Assembly (NCBI RefSeq): GCF_003862475.1
Contig: NZ_RRCO01000002.1
Coordinates: 434,001-498,000, forward strand
Origin: Lachnoanaerobaculum gingivalis
Lineage (GTDB): Bacteria; Bacillota; Clostridia; Lachnospirales; Lachnospiraceae
Direction of reading: 5' to 3'
Length of the DNA stretch: 64,000 bases
The notes beneath the pieces were generated by a model. It was not told the origin of the DNA. It did no database searches and worked only from the letters and a program-made list of their open reading frames with translations. This document shows, one piece after another, positions 9,777 to 19,099 of this stretch. Every line of letters starts with the position of its first letter. The stretch's first letter is position 1. The translations under genes and the position numbers were made by a program.

Positions 9777-10553
9777 TCACTTATTCAATGCTTCGAATGC
9801 AAAAAGAGCTGCACCTAAAGCTCCTGTCAACTGAGCGAGTTTAGGAACTTCTATATTCTTTCCAAGTGCATCTTCCATAGCCTTCACGACACCTATGTTT
9901 TTTGCCACTCCACCAACCATGACAACTTTATCCTTTATACCAACTCTTTTTGCAAGTGCTGCCACTCTACCTGCTACAGAAATATGGATTCCGGCTATTA
10001 TATCTTCTTTATTAACACCTGCAGACAAATGTGAAATAACTTCCGACTCTGCAAATACTGTACATGTACTACTTATATTAACAGGAGCTTTTGACATCAT
10101 TGAAATTTCACCCAACATTGAAACCTCTGTTTCCAATACTCCTGCCATAACATCTAAGAATCTGCCTGTACCTGCCGCACATTTATCATTCATGACAAAA
10201 TTAGATAAATTTCCATTTTTATCCAATAAAAGTGCTTTTATATCCTGTCCGCCAATATCAATAACTGTTCCCACATCCGGAACAAGAAAATGTACTCCTT
10301 TAGCATGACAACTTAACTCACTAATCTGCTTTTTTGCTCCCTGATATGTCATCCTTCCATAACCGGTTACAACAACAGCCTCCATATCACTTTCTAAAAG
10401 ATTACTTTCTTTTAACAATTTTTCCTTTACACGTTCCGGTCCACTGGTACCTGTGCCTGAGGTAATAATTGCCGTACAAACGATTTCTTTACCATCCTTT
10501 AGCACAACTCCCTTTGACGCAGTAGATCCGAAATCCAATCCCATTGTATACAC
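9777..10553 (-). CDS. hadI: Dehydratase activator ATPase (HadI-like), GTG start
   Basis: This activator (archerase) is a homodimeric ASKHA-fold ATPase with one bridging 4Fe-4S cluster that injects a low-potential electron into HadBC. The ATP-binding motif [11 protein letters not shown] is at residues 5-15, and the two cluster cysteines fit C125 (NDKCAAGTG) and C164 ([10 protein letters not shown]), as in HgdC. At 258 residues it has the family length. The GTG at 10553 lies 7 bases after GAGG, which favours it over the ATG at 10544. The needed reduced ferredoxin or flavodoxin is not encoded in this window. Confidence 0.93.
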   Translation of the reverse strand: MYTMGLDFGSTASKGVVLKDGKEIVCTAIITSGTGTSGPERVKEKLLKESNLLESDMEAVVVTGYGRMTYQGAKKQISELSCHAKGVHFLVPDVGTVIDIGGQDIKALLLDKNGNLSNFVMNDKCAAGTGRFLDVMAGVLETEVSMLGEISMMSKAPVNISSTCTVFAESEVISHLSAGVNKEDIIAGIHISVAGRVAALAKRVGIKDKVVMVGGVAKNIGVVKAMEDALGKNIEVPKLAQLTGALGAALFAFEALNK

Positions 10554-10575
10554 TTTTCTACCTCATTAATTATGA

Positions 10576-11784
10576 TTAATTTATAACTTTGTTTTCTCTG
10601 AGTTTGTTAAGCTCATCATCACTGTATCCTGCTTCTTTTAATACTTCTACTGTATGTTCTCCAAGTAAAGGTGAAAGCTTGTACTCTTCCTTTTCTCTCT
10701 TTGGGAATTGTACAGGATTTGTGAACATAGTTCTTTCATTTCCATTTCTGTATTTTATTTTAATTAAGAAGTCATTATCCCAGCACTGCATATCATTTGC
10801 AATATCAACAGGGGTTTGTAACTTTTCAAATGGAATACCTGCTTTTTGTAATCTCTCACACCATTCATTTATAGGACGTTTTGCAAATTCAACTTCCATC
10901 ATGTCTACAAATTCTTCAATATAATTTACAACGCTTTTCATTGTGCTATATTTAGAACCCTTTAAATCAGGACGTTCTATTACTATATCGCAAAATCCCG
11001 GGAACCACTTGTCGTATTGGAAAAACGCCAATTGCAACCAATTTCCATCAGAACACTTATATGTAGTATTAAGTGGATTTGGAGGATTCTTACGTGTTAT
11101 CGGCATATTATATCCATACTGTGCCGCATTAACATATAATCCTAATCCAAATACGGCTGTATGGAATAAAGATACTGTTACTTTTTCGCCTTCTCCTGTC
11201 TGGCCTTTATTATACAGAGCAGCCAGTATACCTGCTGTGAGGTTCATTCCGGCATAATGATCACCTAATGCTGCCGCTGAATTACATGGAGATGTATCTT
11301 TCTCCATAAGACTTGCTGCTACTCCACCTCTCGCAAAATATGCTGTATAATCAAATGCCGGATTATCCTTTGCAGGACCTTTTTCACCATATCCCAACAA
11401 ATGAGCATATATAACATGTGGAAGTCTCTTGTGAACACTTTCATAGTCTAAGCCACTTTTAACCAAAGCTTTTTCTCTAGTATTCGTCAAGAAAATATCA
11501 GCAGATTCGAGTAATTTAAATATTATCTCTACTCCCTCAGGTGTTCCTGTGTCAACTACAATACCCTTCTTTCCGGAGTTTTCCATCTCAAATAGTGGAC
11601 ATTCATCTTCTCCGGTGGGAAAATTCCATTGCATTCCTACGGCTCTAGTCATATCTCCAAATGCAGGTTCAATTTTTATTACTTCTGCACCCCAATCTGC
11701 TAAAACTCTGCCACTTATAGGTGCTGCAACAAAATTCGCATATTCAATGACTCGTATGCCTTCTAACAACTTTCTTTTACCCAT
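10576..11784 (-). CDS. hadA: Class III (CaiB/BaiF) CoA-transferase, HadA-like
   Basis: This 402-residue family III CoA-transferase is the first gene of the operon. It moves CoA from a product acyl-CoA to the incoming 2-hydroxy acid. The N-terminal LLEGIRVIEYANFVAAP and WGAEVIKIEP segments are typical, and the Asp in ALGDHYAGM (D175) sits where the catalytic Asp of the family lies. A strong AAGGAGG precedes the ATG. The operon lacks the hydroxyacid dehydrogenase (ldhA) that precedes hadA in C. difficile, so that step must be encoded elsewhere, or the cell takes up the hydroxy acid directly. HadA and FldA types cannot be told apart by eye. Confidence 0.92.
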   Translation of the reverse strand: MGKRKLLEGIRVIEYANFVAAPISGRVLADWGAEVIKIEPAFGDMTRAVGMQWNFPTGEDECPLFEMENSGKKGIVVDTGTPEGVEIIFKLLESADIFLTNTREKALVKSGLDYESVHKRLPHVIYAHLLGYGEKGPAKDNPAFDYTAYFARGGVAASLMEKDTSPCNSAAALGDHYAGMNLTAGILAALYNKGQTGEGEKVTVSLFHTAVFGLGLYVNAAQYGYNMPITRKNPPNPLNTTYKCSDGNWLQLAFFQYDKWFPGFCDIVIERPDLKGSKYSTMKSVVNYIEEFVDMMEVEFAKRPINEWCERLQKAGIPFEKLQTPVDIANDMQCWDNDFLIKIKYRNGNERTMFTNPVQFPKREKEEYKLSPLLGEHTVEVLKEAGYSDDELNKLRENKVIN

Positions 11785-11804
11785 ATTTCAAATCCTCCTT
11801 ATAT

Positions 11805-11819
11805 AAATATGTGAAAATT
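11805..11819 (-). promoter_or_regulatory. Candidate CodY box at the start of the had transcript
   Basis: On the minus strand the 15 bases AATTTTCACATATTT match the CodY consensus AATTTTCWGAAAATT at 12 of 15 positions. They begin about 12 bases after the -10 box, in the first bases of the transcript, where bound CodY would act as a block. CodY responds to branched-chain amino acids, and its gene is in this window at 34146. AT-rich DNA gives chance matches. Confidence 0.4.
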
Positions 11820-11831
11820 GTACTTAAATTT

Positions 11832-11860
11832 ATTATATATACAAAAATAATTATAGTCAA
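11832..11860 (-). promoter_or_regulatory. Sigma-A promoter of the had operon
   Basis: TTGACT (11855-11860) and a perfect TATAAT (11832-11837) are separated by exactly 17 bases on the minus strand. The expected transcript start is near 11825, giving a leader of about 40 bases before hadA. The rest of the gap to 12134 is very AT-rich and holds only the terminator of the next gene. Confidence 0.8.
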
Positions 11861-12082
11861 GTAATATCTAAATTGATATAATATAATCTATATTTTACTA
11901 TTTTTGTAAAATTTTATTCAATAGTTAGATTAAAAATATATATTTTTACAAAGAACTCTTTTTCTTTTTTGCATTGTTTATTATGAATTTGCATATATTA
12001 TATTTTAATTATTAGTCTATATATTTAAGTGTTTTGATACCTAATTCAAAGTTTTTATATACTTTTATGTGTAAAATATAAA

Positions 12083-12112
12083 TAAAAAAAGAGGGATATA
12101 ACCCTCTTTTAT
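12083..12112 (-). terminator. Intrinsic terminator after the DUF5684-like gene
   Basis: A 9-bp stem AAAAGAGGG/CCCTCTTTT with a 6-base loop runs into further T on the minus strand, 23 bases after the stop of the gene at 12135. Confidence 0.85.
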
Positions 12113-12134
12113 ATATAGTAGTAAATATTTAACT

Positions 12135-12587
12135 TTAATACTGTGATCCGCTCTCTGCGAACACATTTCCCTGATACTGTGCATCACCGAAACCGAGAAT
12201 AATCTCAAACACGAACGGTGCAAAGAATAAGCCTACTGCAAATCCTACATCATATCCGAAAGCTTTTGCTTTCCAATAGCAGAATCTTGCTCTTGCAACA
12301 ATGAAGAGTACAAAGAATGCAAAGCTTACCAGACCGAATAGGAAACCGATAAATCCACCAATTTCTGCTATCAATGCTACTATTCTTGAAAGAATGAATG
12401 CACACCATAAGTAAATAATATACTTCTGATCCCATGTCTTTCCTGCGTAAAGATAATCATTATAAAATGGAATAATTGATTTCCATCCTTCAATATTCAT
12501 CTTCTCAAAGACCTTGAACATTCCTACAACTGCAAGTACGTAGAGAATAAACGAAAAACAATTAACAAAGAACTGCAATACACCCAT
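12135..12587 (-). CDS. Small multi-pass membrane protein, DUF5684-like
   Basis: This 150-residue protein has about four hydrophobic segments and the pattern KMNIEGWKSIIPFYNDYLYAGKTW that marks the DUF5684 family, where a conserved GW...IPFYN motif lies between the first two membrane segments. No biochemical role is established for the family as far as I know. It is a single-gene unit: AGGAGG precedes the ATG, a terminator follows, and its neighbours are unrelated. Confidence 0.7.
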   Translation of the reverse strand: MGVLQFFVNCFSFILYVLAVVGMFKVFEKMNIEGWKSIIPFYNDYLYAGKTWDQKYIIYLWCAFILSRIVALIAEIGGFIGFLFGLVSFAFFVLFIVARARFCYWKAKAFGYDVGFAVGLFFAPFVFEIILGFGDAQYQGNVFAESGSQY

Positions 12588-12766
12588 AATTTTGCCTCCT
12601 AAAACGGTTTCTTGTAGTGATAAAACGCATTAAATTTTTATCAATACTTTTTAAAGTATATAGTAATTTTCATTATTCCGCAACAAATTTATATTCTAAA
12701 TTTTCTTACTTTTTTATAACATTATTCTTATTCATAAATAATTTTATCTTGAATTCCGGCTTTACT

Positions 12767-13696
12767 TTAATACAATTCATTTATAGCCGTTTTATATTCT
12801 TTCAGTCCACCGGATTTTCTTATCTTTTTCAGTATTCTTGCATATCTGTCATCATCACCTATTATCATTCCCCAAATTTCCTTAAGTTTAAACAGCGTAT
12901 TTCTTTCTCCAAAATTCAAAGACATATACTCTTCAACTATATCATCCAAAAATTCTATCGTTCTTTTAATGCAGACAGTTTCTCTGTTTTCCTTTATGGA
13001 CTCGGCTAGTAGAGGATTTCTTACCAAACCTCTTCCAATCATAATTCCTGTAACTTTCTCATCAAATATTTTTGTTTTAAAAGCATTGACATCGTCTAAT
13101 GTCTTTATATCACCGTTATATATAATATTCTGTTTAAAAGTATTACAGGCCTCTGCAAATGAAGGCAAGTGTATATTATTTTTATAAAAATCACTTCGTA
13201 GTCTCGGATGAATTATTATTTCATTAAAATCATATTTTTCATATACTTTTAGTAAATCATCCCACTCTCCATAATCCGAAAAACCTATTCTTGTTTTTAC
13301 AGAAATTGTTATATTATCTTTCTTCTCAAATATTTCATAAAAGAATCTGTCTAACGCTTCATGGTCCTGTAAAAAACCTGAGCCACGACCCTTTGATGTT
13401 ACAGTGCCTGAAGGACAACCAAGGTTTATATTGAATTCACTATAACCCATCTCCTCTATTTCATCTGCAAGCTTTAAAAAATCTTCTGCACTGTTTGTAA
13501 GTATTTGCGGTATCAAATATTGTCCCTTATTGTACTCTTTATTTAATTCCATCAATTCGGATTTGGAAAACCCTTTTTTCATATGTGGTGTAATGAAAGG
13601 TGTAAAGAATTTGTCCACTCCGCTAAAATGCTTTATATATACCTTTCTGAAAACATAATTTGTTACACCTTCCATAGGTGCCATGTATATCTGCAT
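12767..13696 (-). CDS. dus: tRNA-dihydrouridine synthase
   Basis: This FMN enzyme reduces uridine to dihydrouridine in tRNA D-loops. The N-terminal YMAPMEGVTN motif binds FMN, and the catalytic Cys is C94 in NLGCPSGTVTSKGRGS, both hallmarks of the Dus family. The longest frame begins with a TTG at 13708, but the ATG at 13696 lies 4 bases after GAGGAG, giving 309 residues, a normal length. Which tRNA position it modifies cannot be told. It stands alone; the following 180 bases hold only an AT-only hairpin (12644-12659). Confidence 0.88.
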   Translation of the reverse strand: MQIYMAPMEGVTNYVFRKVYIKHFSGVDKFFTPFITPHMKKGFSKSELMELNKEYNKGQYLIPQILTNSAEDFLKLADEIEEMGYSEFNINLGCPSGTVTSKGRGSGFLQDHEALDRFFYEIFEKKDNITISVKTRIGFSDYGEWDDLLKVYEKYDFNEIIIHPRLRSDFYKNNIHLPSFAEACNTFKQNIIYNGDIKTLDDVNAFKTKIFDEKVTGIMIGRGLVRNPLLAESIKENRETVCIKRTIEFLDDIVEEYMSLNFGERNTLFKLKEIWGMIIGDDDRYARILKKIRKSGGLKEYKTAINELY

Positions 13697-13711
13697 AAAT
13701 CTCCTCAAATC

Positions 13712-13739
13712 AAAAAATAGAGGGCAAACAACCCTCTAT
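13712..13739 (-). terminator. Intrinsic terminator after the carbohydrate-binding lipoprotein gene
   Basis: The stem ATAGAGGG/CCCTCTAT with a 7-base loop is followed by a T run on the minus strand. It lies about 95 bases after the stop at 13834 and directly before the dus start. Confidence 0.8.
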
Positions 13740-13833
13740 CTAAGTTTATCATTTTATATGCATTTATCAAATATATTTTTTAATTTTTTTCTGTCTGTGA
13801 TGAGTCACTGCTTGGTGACTGCGGTATTTCAAG

Positions 13834-15345
13834 CTAATTACCGTTTGCATCGGTAGGCTTTTGTGGTGGCTCTCCTGTAGGAGGATTTCCACCCGGACCG
13901 CCGTTTCCGTCAGTGGCAGCCATACCTCCTTGACCTCCCATGCCTCTGGCGGTCCTTTCGCCGATAGTATTTCCTCCCGCTGTTATAGTTACCTCATCAC
14001 TATTATCTCCTGTAGTTACTGTATATGTTTCTCCGGTAGTTAACTTATCTGAAGATATAATTGCAAAACTGAAGGACTTAGCAGCTGTATAGCTCACTAC
14101 AATGTTACCGCTCTTATCGGTTACCTTTATCTCCGTTCCTGCTTCAAGAGTACTTGAATAGTAAGCGGTTATAAAGTTCTGTGTTGAATTGCTTGAAAAT
14201 GTCTGCGACATCTCCTGAACACCTGTACTTACAAACGTACCGCCTTTAATAGTAGCATCGCCGTTGTAATCAAGTGCAACGTCCGGACCTGAAGTAGCTC
14301 CTGATATATATACAGTTCCTCCTTCAATATATACCTGACCGTTTGAATCAATACCGTCTGCCCCTGCATCTACATTCACAACACCACCTGTAATCTTTAA
14401 GTATGTATCAGCCTGGTTTTCCTCTCCATACGCTTCCTTCTCTGCGTCTGTGGCACTGTCATCTATAAGACCTCTTGCATTCAGACCGTCATCTGCTGCA
14501 ACAATATCAATATTTCCACCGTTAATATCAATGGTAACAGCCTCAAGACCTTCTCCGGCTTTCTCTATATTAATATTTCCGCTGTTTATTACCAACACAC
14601 CATCTGTTGTAATTCCGTCATCTTCCGCATTTATAGTTATATTTGCATTTTCAATAGTAACAGAATCCTTACCCTTTATTGCCTTATCTACTGAATCGAT
14701 AGTAATATTACCACCAAGTATAATAAGATTATCTTTGGACTTTATAGCTGCCGCATAATTTGAATCAATATTTAGACTTCCGTTTCCATTAATAGTTAGA
14801 TTATTTTTAACAAAGAGTGTTGCATCAGGCTCATCTTCACCGTCTGCATACTCATAGCTTGTTCCGTCCGTTAATGTATTTGTTGTACCGTCTACAAGTG
14901 TGATTACAACTTTCTTTCCTGTAGCTGCATTGATAGCTGACGATGTGGTATTTGTAATATTAACACCGTTGAATACCAAGTGTACTACATCCTCATCACC
15001 TACTTCAGTTATTATCTGTCCGTCAAAATCTCCGCTAAGAACATATGTACCTGCTTTTGTTATTTTAATATTTCCATCTTCAAATGTAGCACCTTCACCT
15101 GTGATATTTGCACTTCCTGCACTGAGTTCAATCTTTGTATCTGAATCTGAGTATGAAGTATTAAGATCTTCATCTGAATATTCACCTACTGTTGTTGTAT
15201 TTGAAGTATTTGTTGCTGTAGTCTCAGTCTGCTGTGTTATTCTCTCTGTAGTAGTTGTCGTCTTGTTATTTGAGCAACCTACTATTGCTAGTCCAAGTAC
15301 CATGGTTATAAGCCAAGCACACATTTTCTTTTTATTCTTCTTCAT
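13834..15345 (-). CDS. Lipoprotein with Cthe_2159-type carbohydrate-binding domain
   Basis: This 503-residue exported lipoprotein has a signal sequence and the lipobox LAIVGC (Cys near residue 24), so it is anchored to the outer face of the membrane. A Thr-rich linker follows, and then a long run of short repeats (GTYVLSGDFDGQI, TINGNGSLNI, IEGGTVYISG and similar) of the parallel beta-helix kind found in Cthe_2159, a Clostridium thermocellum protein that binds pectic acid. The C-terminus is a Gly/Pro-rich tail. It may hold acidic polysaccharide at the cell surface, which would fit the uxuAB genes at 16304-19035; that link is inference. It appears monocistronic. Confidence 0.75.
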   Translation of the reverse strand: MKKNKKKMCAWLITMVLGLAIVGCSNNKTTTTTERITQQTETTATNTSNTTTVGEYSDEDLNTSYSDSDTKIELSAGSANITGEGATFEDGNIKITKAGTYVLSGDFDGQIITEVGDEDVVHLVFNGVNITNTTSSAINAATGKKVVITLVDGTTNTLTDGTSYEYADGEDEPDATLFVKNNLTINGNGSLNIDSNYAAAIKSKDNLIILGGNITIDSVDKAIKGKDSVTIENANITINAEDDGITTDGVLVINSGNINIEKAGEGLEAVTIDINGGNIDIVAADDGLNARGLIDDSATDAEKEAYGEENQADTYLKITGGVVNVDAGADGIDSNGQVYIEGGTVYISGATSGPDVALDYNGDATIKGGTFVSTGVQEMSQTFSSNSTQNFITAYYSSTLEAGTEIKVTDKSGNIVVSYTAAKSFSFAIISSDKLTTGETYTVTTGDNSDEVTITAGGNTIGERTARGMGGQGGMAATDGNGGPGGNPPTGEPPQKPTDANGN

Positions 15346-15470
15346 ATTTTACCTCGTTTCTAAAATGGGGTTTTTGTTTATGCTCTGTATTATCCACTAA
15401 AGATATGTTCAAAATGTGTGCTTCAAGTGTAAAGTTTGTGTATTTCTTATATTGACTTTAGAAATACTAT

Positions 15471-15500
15471 AAAAAAGCAGATAGGCTCCAACCTATCTGC
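15471..15500 (-). terminator. Intrinsic terminator after the wall-binding protein gene
   Basis: The stem GCAGATAGG/CCTATCTGC with a 6-base loop is followed by TTTTTT on the minus strand, 18 bases after the stop at 15519. Confidence 0.88.
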
Positions 15501-15518
15501 TTAATTCTTTTTCTTAAA

Positions 15519-16103
15519 TTATTTTGCTACATAAACTCCGTCGTTATTTACATAGTAACCGTCAGGAGTTGTTGCATTGTACCACATAGCACCGTTGGCA
15601 TCGAAATAGTACCAAAGATGTGTATTCTCTGTGAGTAACCAACCGATGTTCATATGTCCGTCGTCATGTAAGTAGTACCAGTTGTTATTGATATGTAACC
15701 ATGAAGTATACATATAACCGTCTGCATTGAAATAATACCATTTAGAATCCTTGAATACCCAAGTATTCTTTGCATAATTTCCTGCACCATAGTTTAACCA
15801 CCAGCCATGAGCATCCTTCACCCATGTACCTGCTGAAGAGCTTAAAGTTGATACTGAGCTGCTTCTTCTGTTACTTGAACCTGAACCACCTGATGATGAA
15901 GAACCGCCTCTTCCTCTTCCTGAACTTGAAGGTGTTGCTACTGATGCTGTAGCTGTTGAAGAAGTTGCTGTTGATGGCGTTGCCGGTGTTGTAACAGTAC
16001 TTCTTGACGGTATAATAATTGTTGATGGAGCTGCATTAGCTGCGAAAACTGCTCCAAATGTTAAACCTAATCCTAATGTAAGTGTCGCTATTAAACGTTT
16101 CAT
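15519..16103 (-). CDS. Small secreted protein with cell-wall (choline-binding-type) repeats
   Basis: After correction to the ATG at 16103, 4 bases after GGAGGG, this protein has 194 residues; the longer frame starts inside the ribosome site. It has a signal peptide ending near ANAAPS, a Ser/Thr/Ala-rich linker, then about four aromatic repeats (WVKDAHGWW, WVFKDSKWYYFNADG, WLHINNNWYYLHDDG, LWYYFDANG). These are cell-wall-binding repeats of the choline-binding or glucan-binding kind, which hold proteins to the wall without a covalent anchor. No catalytic domain is present. A clear promoter lies upstream. The repeats resemble the N-terminus of the giant protein at 40030. Confidence 0.8.
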   Translation of the reverse strand: MKRLIATLTLGLGLTFGAVFAANAAPSTIIIPSRSTVTTPATPSTATSSTATASVATPSSSGRGRGGSSSSGGSGSSNRRSSSVSTLSSSAGTWVKDAHGWWLNYGAGNYAKNTWVFKDSKWYYFNADGYMYTSWLHINNNWYYLHDDGHMNIGWLLTENTHLWYYFDANGAMWYNATTPDGYYVNNDGVYVAK

Positions 16104-16155
16104 ATATCCCTCCATATATCAAATTAATTTAATATTCCTTAACGAAACATTTAGG

Positions 16156-16184
16156 ATAATAGCACCATTCAACAAATAATGCAA
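16156..16184 (-). promoter_or_regulatory. Promoter of the wall-binding protein gene
   Basis: TTGCAT (16179-16184), 17 bases, then TATTAT (16156-16161) on the minus strand, about 53 bases upstream of the start codon. Confidence 0.6.
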
Positions 16185-16303
16185 TGTAAATTACCTTTCT
16201 AAAAAATTACAACTTTCTTACATAATTAAATGTAATCTATGAAACACATATATTAATCGATACAATTACTTAACGTATGTTAATTAATTTATTTTAAAAA
16301 TTT

Positions 16304-17371
16304 TTATTTCTTATCGAATTTTTCAAGTGCATCCCATACACCAAGAATATACATTACACCAAGTGCTCTGTCATACAGACCGTATCCCGGTCTACACTTC
16401 TCATCCCAGATATGTCTTCCATGGTCAGGACGAATATATCCTGTATATCCACAGTCATGATATGCCTTGATTATATCTAAGATACCTACATCTCCGTCAC
16501 AATCTCTATGTGAAACTTCAGAGAAATCACCTCCCTCATAATGTTTTACATTTCTTATATGTGCGAAGTAGATTCTGTCACAGTGTTTTCTTACTATATT
16601 TGCAACTCTGTTTTTCTCATTTGCACCAAGTGAGCCTGAACAAAGTGTAAGTCCTGAATAAGGATTATCTACAAGTTTTAAGAACTTGTCAATTGCGGCT
16701 TCATCAACCAAAAGTCTTGGAAGTCCGAAAATATCCCATGGCGGATCATCCTGGTGAATAGCCATCTTGATATTACATTCCTCACAAGTAGGCATTATTG
16801 CCTCCAAGAAATACTTTAAGTTTTCCCAAAGTTTTTCTTTGGTAACAGGCTTATATGCCTCAAAAAGCTCCTTCAAATGCTCAAGTCTCTCAGGTTCCCA
16901 ACCCGGCATTGTGTATCCTTTTGACCCTTCTATGATATATTTTGCCATCTCAATAGGGTCTTCTCTTATAACTTTCTTCTCATAAAAAAGTGCATTTGAA
17001 CCGTCAGGCAACTCATGATGTAAATCAGTTCTGGTCCAGTCAAATACAGGCATAAAATTGTAACATACAACTTTTACGCCAAATTTTGCAAGATTTTTTA
17101 GAGTTGTTTTATAGTTCTCTATAAGTGCATCTCTACTTGGTAAACCTATCTTTATATCATCATGAACATTTACCGACTCAACAACATCCATATTGAAACC
17201 ATAAGGCATTAGTTGCTTTCTTACCTCTTCGATTTCGGCCACTTCCCAAACTTCTCCTGCAGCCTTATTATGCAATGCCCAAACGATGCCCTCTACACCC
17301 GGAATCTGCTTGATTTGCTTTAAGGTAACGGAATCATTTCCTTCTCCGTACCAGCGCCAAGTCATTTGCAT
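16304..17371 (-). CDS. uxuA: Mannonate dehydratase
   Basis: UxuA converts D-mannonate to 2-keto-3-deoxygluconate in hexuronate (glucuronate) breakdown. The 355-residue protein has the usual size and the family segments MTWRWYGEGND at the N-terminus, MAIHQDDPPWDIFGLPR in the middle, and RPDHGRHIWDE near the C-terminus, which supply metal and substrate ligands. The ATG at 17371 lies 6 bases after GGAG. It follows uxuB by 53 bases with no terminator between, so the two form an operon. No uronate isomerase, kinase or transporter is in the window. Confidence 0.93.
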   Translation of the reverse strand: MQMTWRWYGEGNDSVTLKQIKQIPGVEGIVWALHNKAAGEVWEVAEIEEVRKQLMPYGFNMDVVESVNVHDDIKIGLPSRDALIENYKTTLKNLAKFGVKVVCYNFMPVFDWTRTDLHHELPDGSNALFYEKKVIREDPIEMAKYIIEGSKGYTMPGWEPERLEHLKELFEAYKPVTKEKLWENLKYFLEAIMPTCEECNIKMAIHQDDPPWDIFGLPRLLVDEAAIDKFLKLVDNPYSGLTLCSGSLGANEKNRVANIVRKHCDRIYFAHIRNVKHYEGGDFSEVSHRDCDGDVGILDIIKAYHDCGYTGYIRPDHGRHIWDEKCRPGYGLYDRALGVMYILGVWDALEKFDKK

Positions 17372-17424
17372 AGTTTTCTCCTTCTATAATATCTATACAA
17401 TAAAAGTAACTAAAGTTACCGATA

Positions 17425-19035
17425 TTATCTCACATATTTCTTCAACGTCTCTCTTACAGCTCCATTTCCTGCTATAAGTTCAACAAAATATTTCTCAGAT
17501 AACTCACCAAGCCCTACCTCATATAAGTTTACTCCGAATATGGAAGCATCGCTAAAGAGCTTTTCCAGTCTTGAATGTACATCAGTATCACCTATCTTAA
17601 TATCTGCCACCATCGGAACTACCTTTTCAAGTAAAGGATCCGGACTGAGCTCAAATTTATTTAAATTGTCATCTATTCCCATCAGATATCTTGCCCATCC
17701 TGCAAATACAAGAGGTATAAGCTTAAGGTCCGATACTTTTAAGTTTTCGTTCTTTTCATATGCCTTTATTGTCTCACCGAATCTTATTGCAAGCTTTTGT
17801 GATGTATCACAGGCAATTCTTTGCGGTGTATCAGGCATAAACGGATTTGGGAGTCTTACTTCCACTACGGTATCTATGAAATCTTTAGGATTAATAATTC
17901 CCGGATCTGTAACTACAGGAAGACCTTCTTTATATCCTATTGTCTTTATAAGTTTTGTAAGCTCGCCATCTTTCATCTCATCGCTGATTTTTTCATATCC
18001 CAATATACAACCGTATATTGCAAGTGCCGTATGAAGAGGATTAAGGCAGGTACACACCTTCATTCTTTCCACCATGTCTACAACTTCACGCTTTGTAAAC
18101 ATTACTCCACCTTCTTCAAGCTTAGGTCTGCCGTTTGGGAAGCTGTCCTCTATTACAAGATATTCAGCCTCTTCCGCATTTACAAAAGGTGCTACAAATG
18201 TGTTCTTGCTTGTCTTTACAAAGTCTACATCCTCTATACCGTCTTTAACCAGCATATCCATTACAGAGTCGGCAGGTCTCGGTGTTATTTTATCAATCAT
18301 AGACCATGGGAAACTTACCTTACTCACATCATTCACATATCCCAAGAATCCGGAATCACAAACACCATTGTCAACCCAGTTCCTTGCAAATGCCACCACG
18401 GCCGCCTTAAGCTTATCACCGTTATGTGAGCAGTTATCCATACTTACCATAGCTACAGGAAGGGCCCCTGCCTTAAATCTCTCATAAAGCATGGCACAAA
18501 CCTTACCCAGGTAGCTTGTAGCTTTCCCAGGTCCTGCTTTAAAGTCCGCCTCTATGCCTGCAGGAGTGTTTCCGTTTCCGTCAACTACTGCATAACCTTT
18601 TTCGGTTATTGTAAAACTCACCATTTGAAGTGAAGGCTTTCTGAATAACTCCTTTAAAGTTTCATAGTCCGCATTTTCCAGATCCACTCTTAAAGACTCT
18701 ACGACAGATCCTACAATATTCTTCTCAACCGTTCCGTTACAGCAAAGTTTCACATATATTGTAAGATTATCAAATGACTTGAATGCCTTATCTATTATTT
18801 CATAATCAAAACCTTCAGCAACAACAAGACCTATATCGGTTTTCTTTTCATTTAAAAGATTGTTTAAAACATTTGCCTGGAATGCTCTGAAAATGTTTCC
18901 GGCACCGAAATGTATCCAGTTCGGATTTGCAAGTGTATTCTTTTTTACCTGCTCTCTGTCATACTTTGGTAGAGAGTATCCGAGTTTTTCCCATGCTGCT
19001 GCATTTTCTAAAATACTTCTTTGATTGAGTTTCAT
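17425..19035 (-). CDS. uxuB: Mannitol dehydrogenase-family fructuronate reductase (UxuB-like)
   Basis: This long-chain dehydrogenase of the polyol/mannonate family should interconvert D-fructuronate and D-mannonate with NAD(H), directly before UxuA in the pathway. The N-terminal IHFGAGNIFRAFQ is the nucleotide-binding Gly motif; the middle has SMIDKITPRP and the C-terminal half VCTCLNPLHTALA and FAGWARYLMGID, all typical. The ATG at 19035, 7 bases after GAGGAG, gives 536 residues and is preferred over the ATG at 19050. Length and pairing with uxuA support the role; another sugar-acid substrate is possible. Confidence 0.88.
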   Translation of the reverse strand: MKLNQRSILENAAAWEKLGYSLPKYDREQVKKNTLANPNWIHFGAGNIFRAFQANVLNNLLNEKKTDIGLVVAEGFDYEIIDKAFKSFDNLTIYVKLCCNGTVEKNIVGSVVESLRVDLENADYETLKELFRKPSLQMVSFTITEKGYAVVDGNGNTPAGIEADFKAGPGKATSYLGKVCAMLYERFKAGALPVAMVSMDNCSHNGDKLKAAVVAFARNWVDNGVCDSGFLGYVNDVSKVSFPWSMIDKITPRPADSVMDMLVKDGIEDVDFVKTSKNTFVAPFVNAEEAEYLVIEDSFPNGRPKLEEGGVMFTKREVVDMVERMKVCTCLNPLHTALAIYGCILGYEKISDEMKDGELTKLIKTIGYKEGLPVVTDPGIINPKDFIDTVVEVRLPNPFMPDTPQRIACDTSQKLAIRFGETIKAYEKNENLKVSDLKLIPLVFAGWARYLMGIDDNLNKFELSPDPLLEKVVPMVADIKIGDTDVHSRLEKLFSDASIFGVNLYEVGLGELSEKYFVELIAGNGAVRETLKKYVR

Positions 19036-19099
19036 TATTTTTCTCCTCATTTTGACCTGAAAAGCTTAAAAACTATATTTATAAGCCACAACTTCGAAC

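Noticed and set aside
17821-18429. 202-residue plus-strand frame opposite uxuB
   Set aside because: No recognisable motifs or ribosome site, and uxuB is intact over the same bases.
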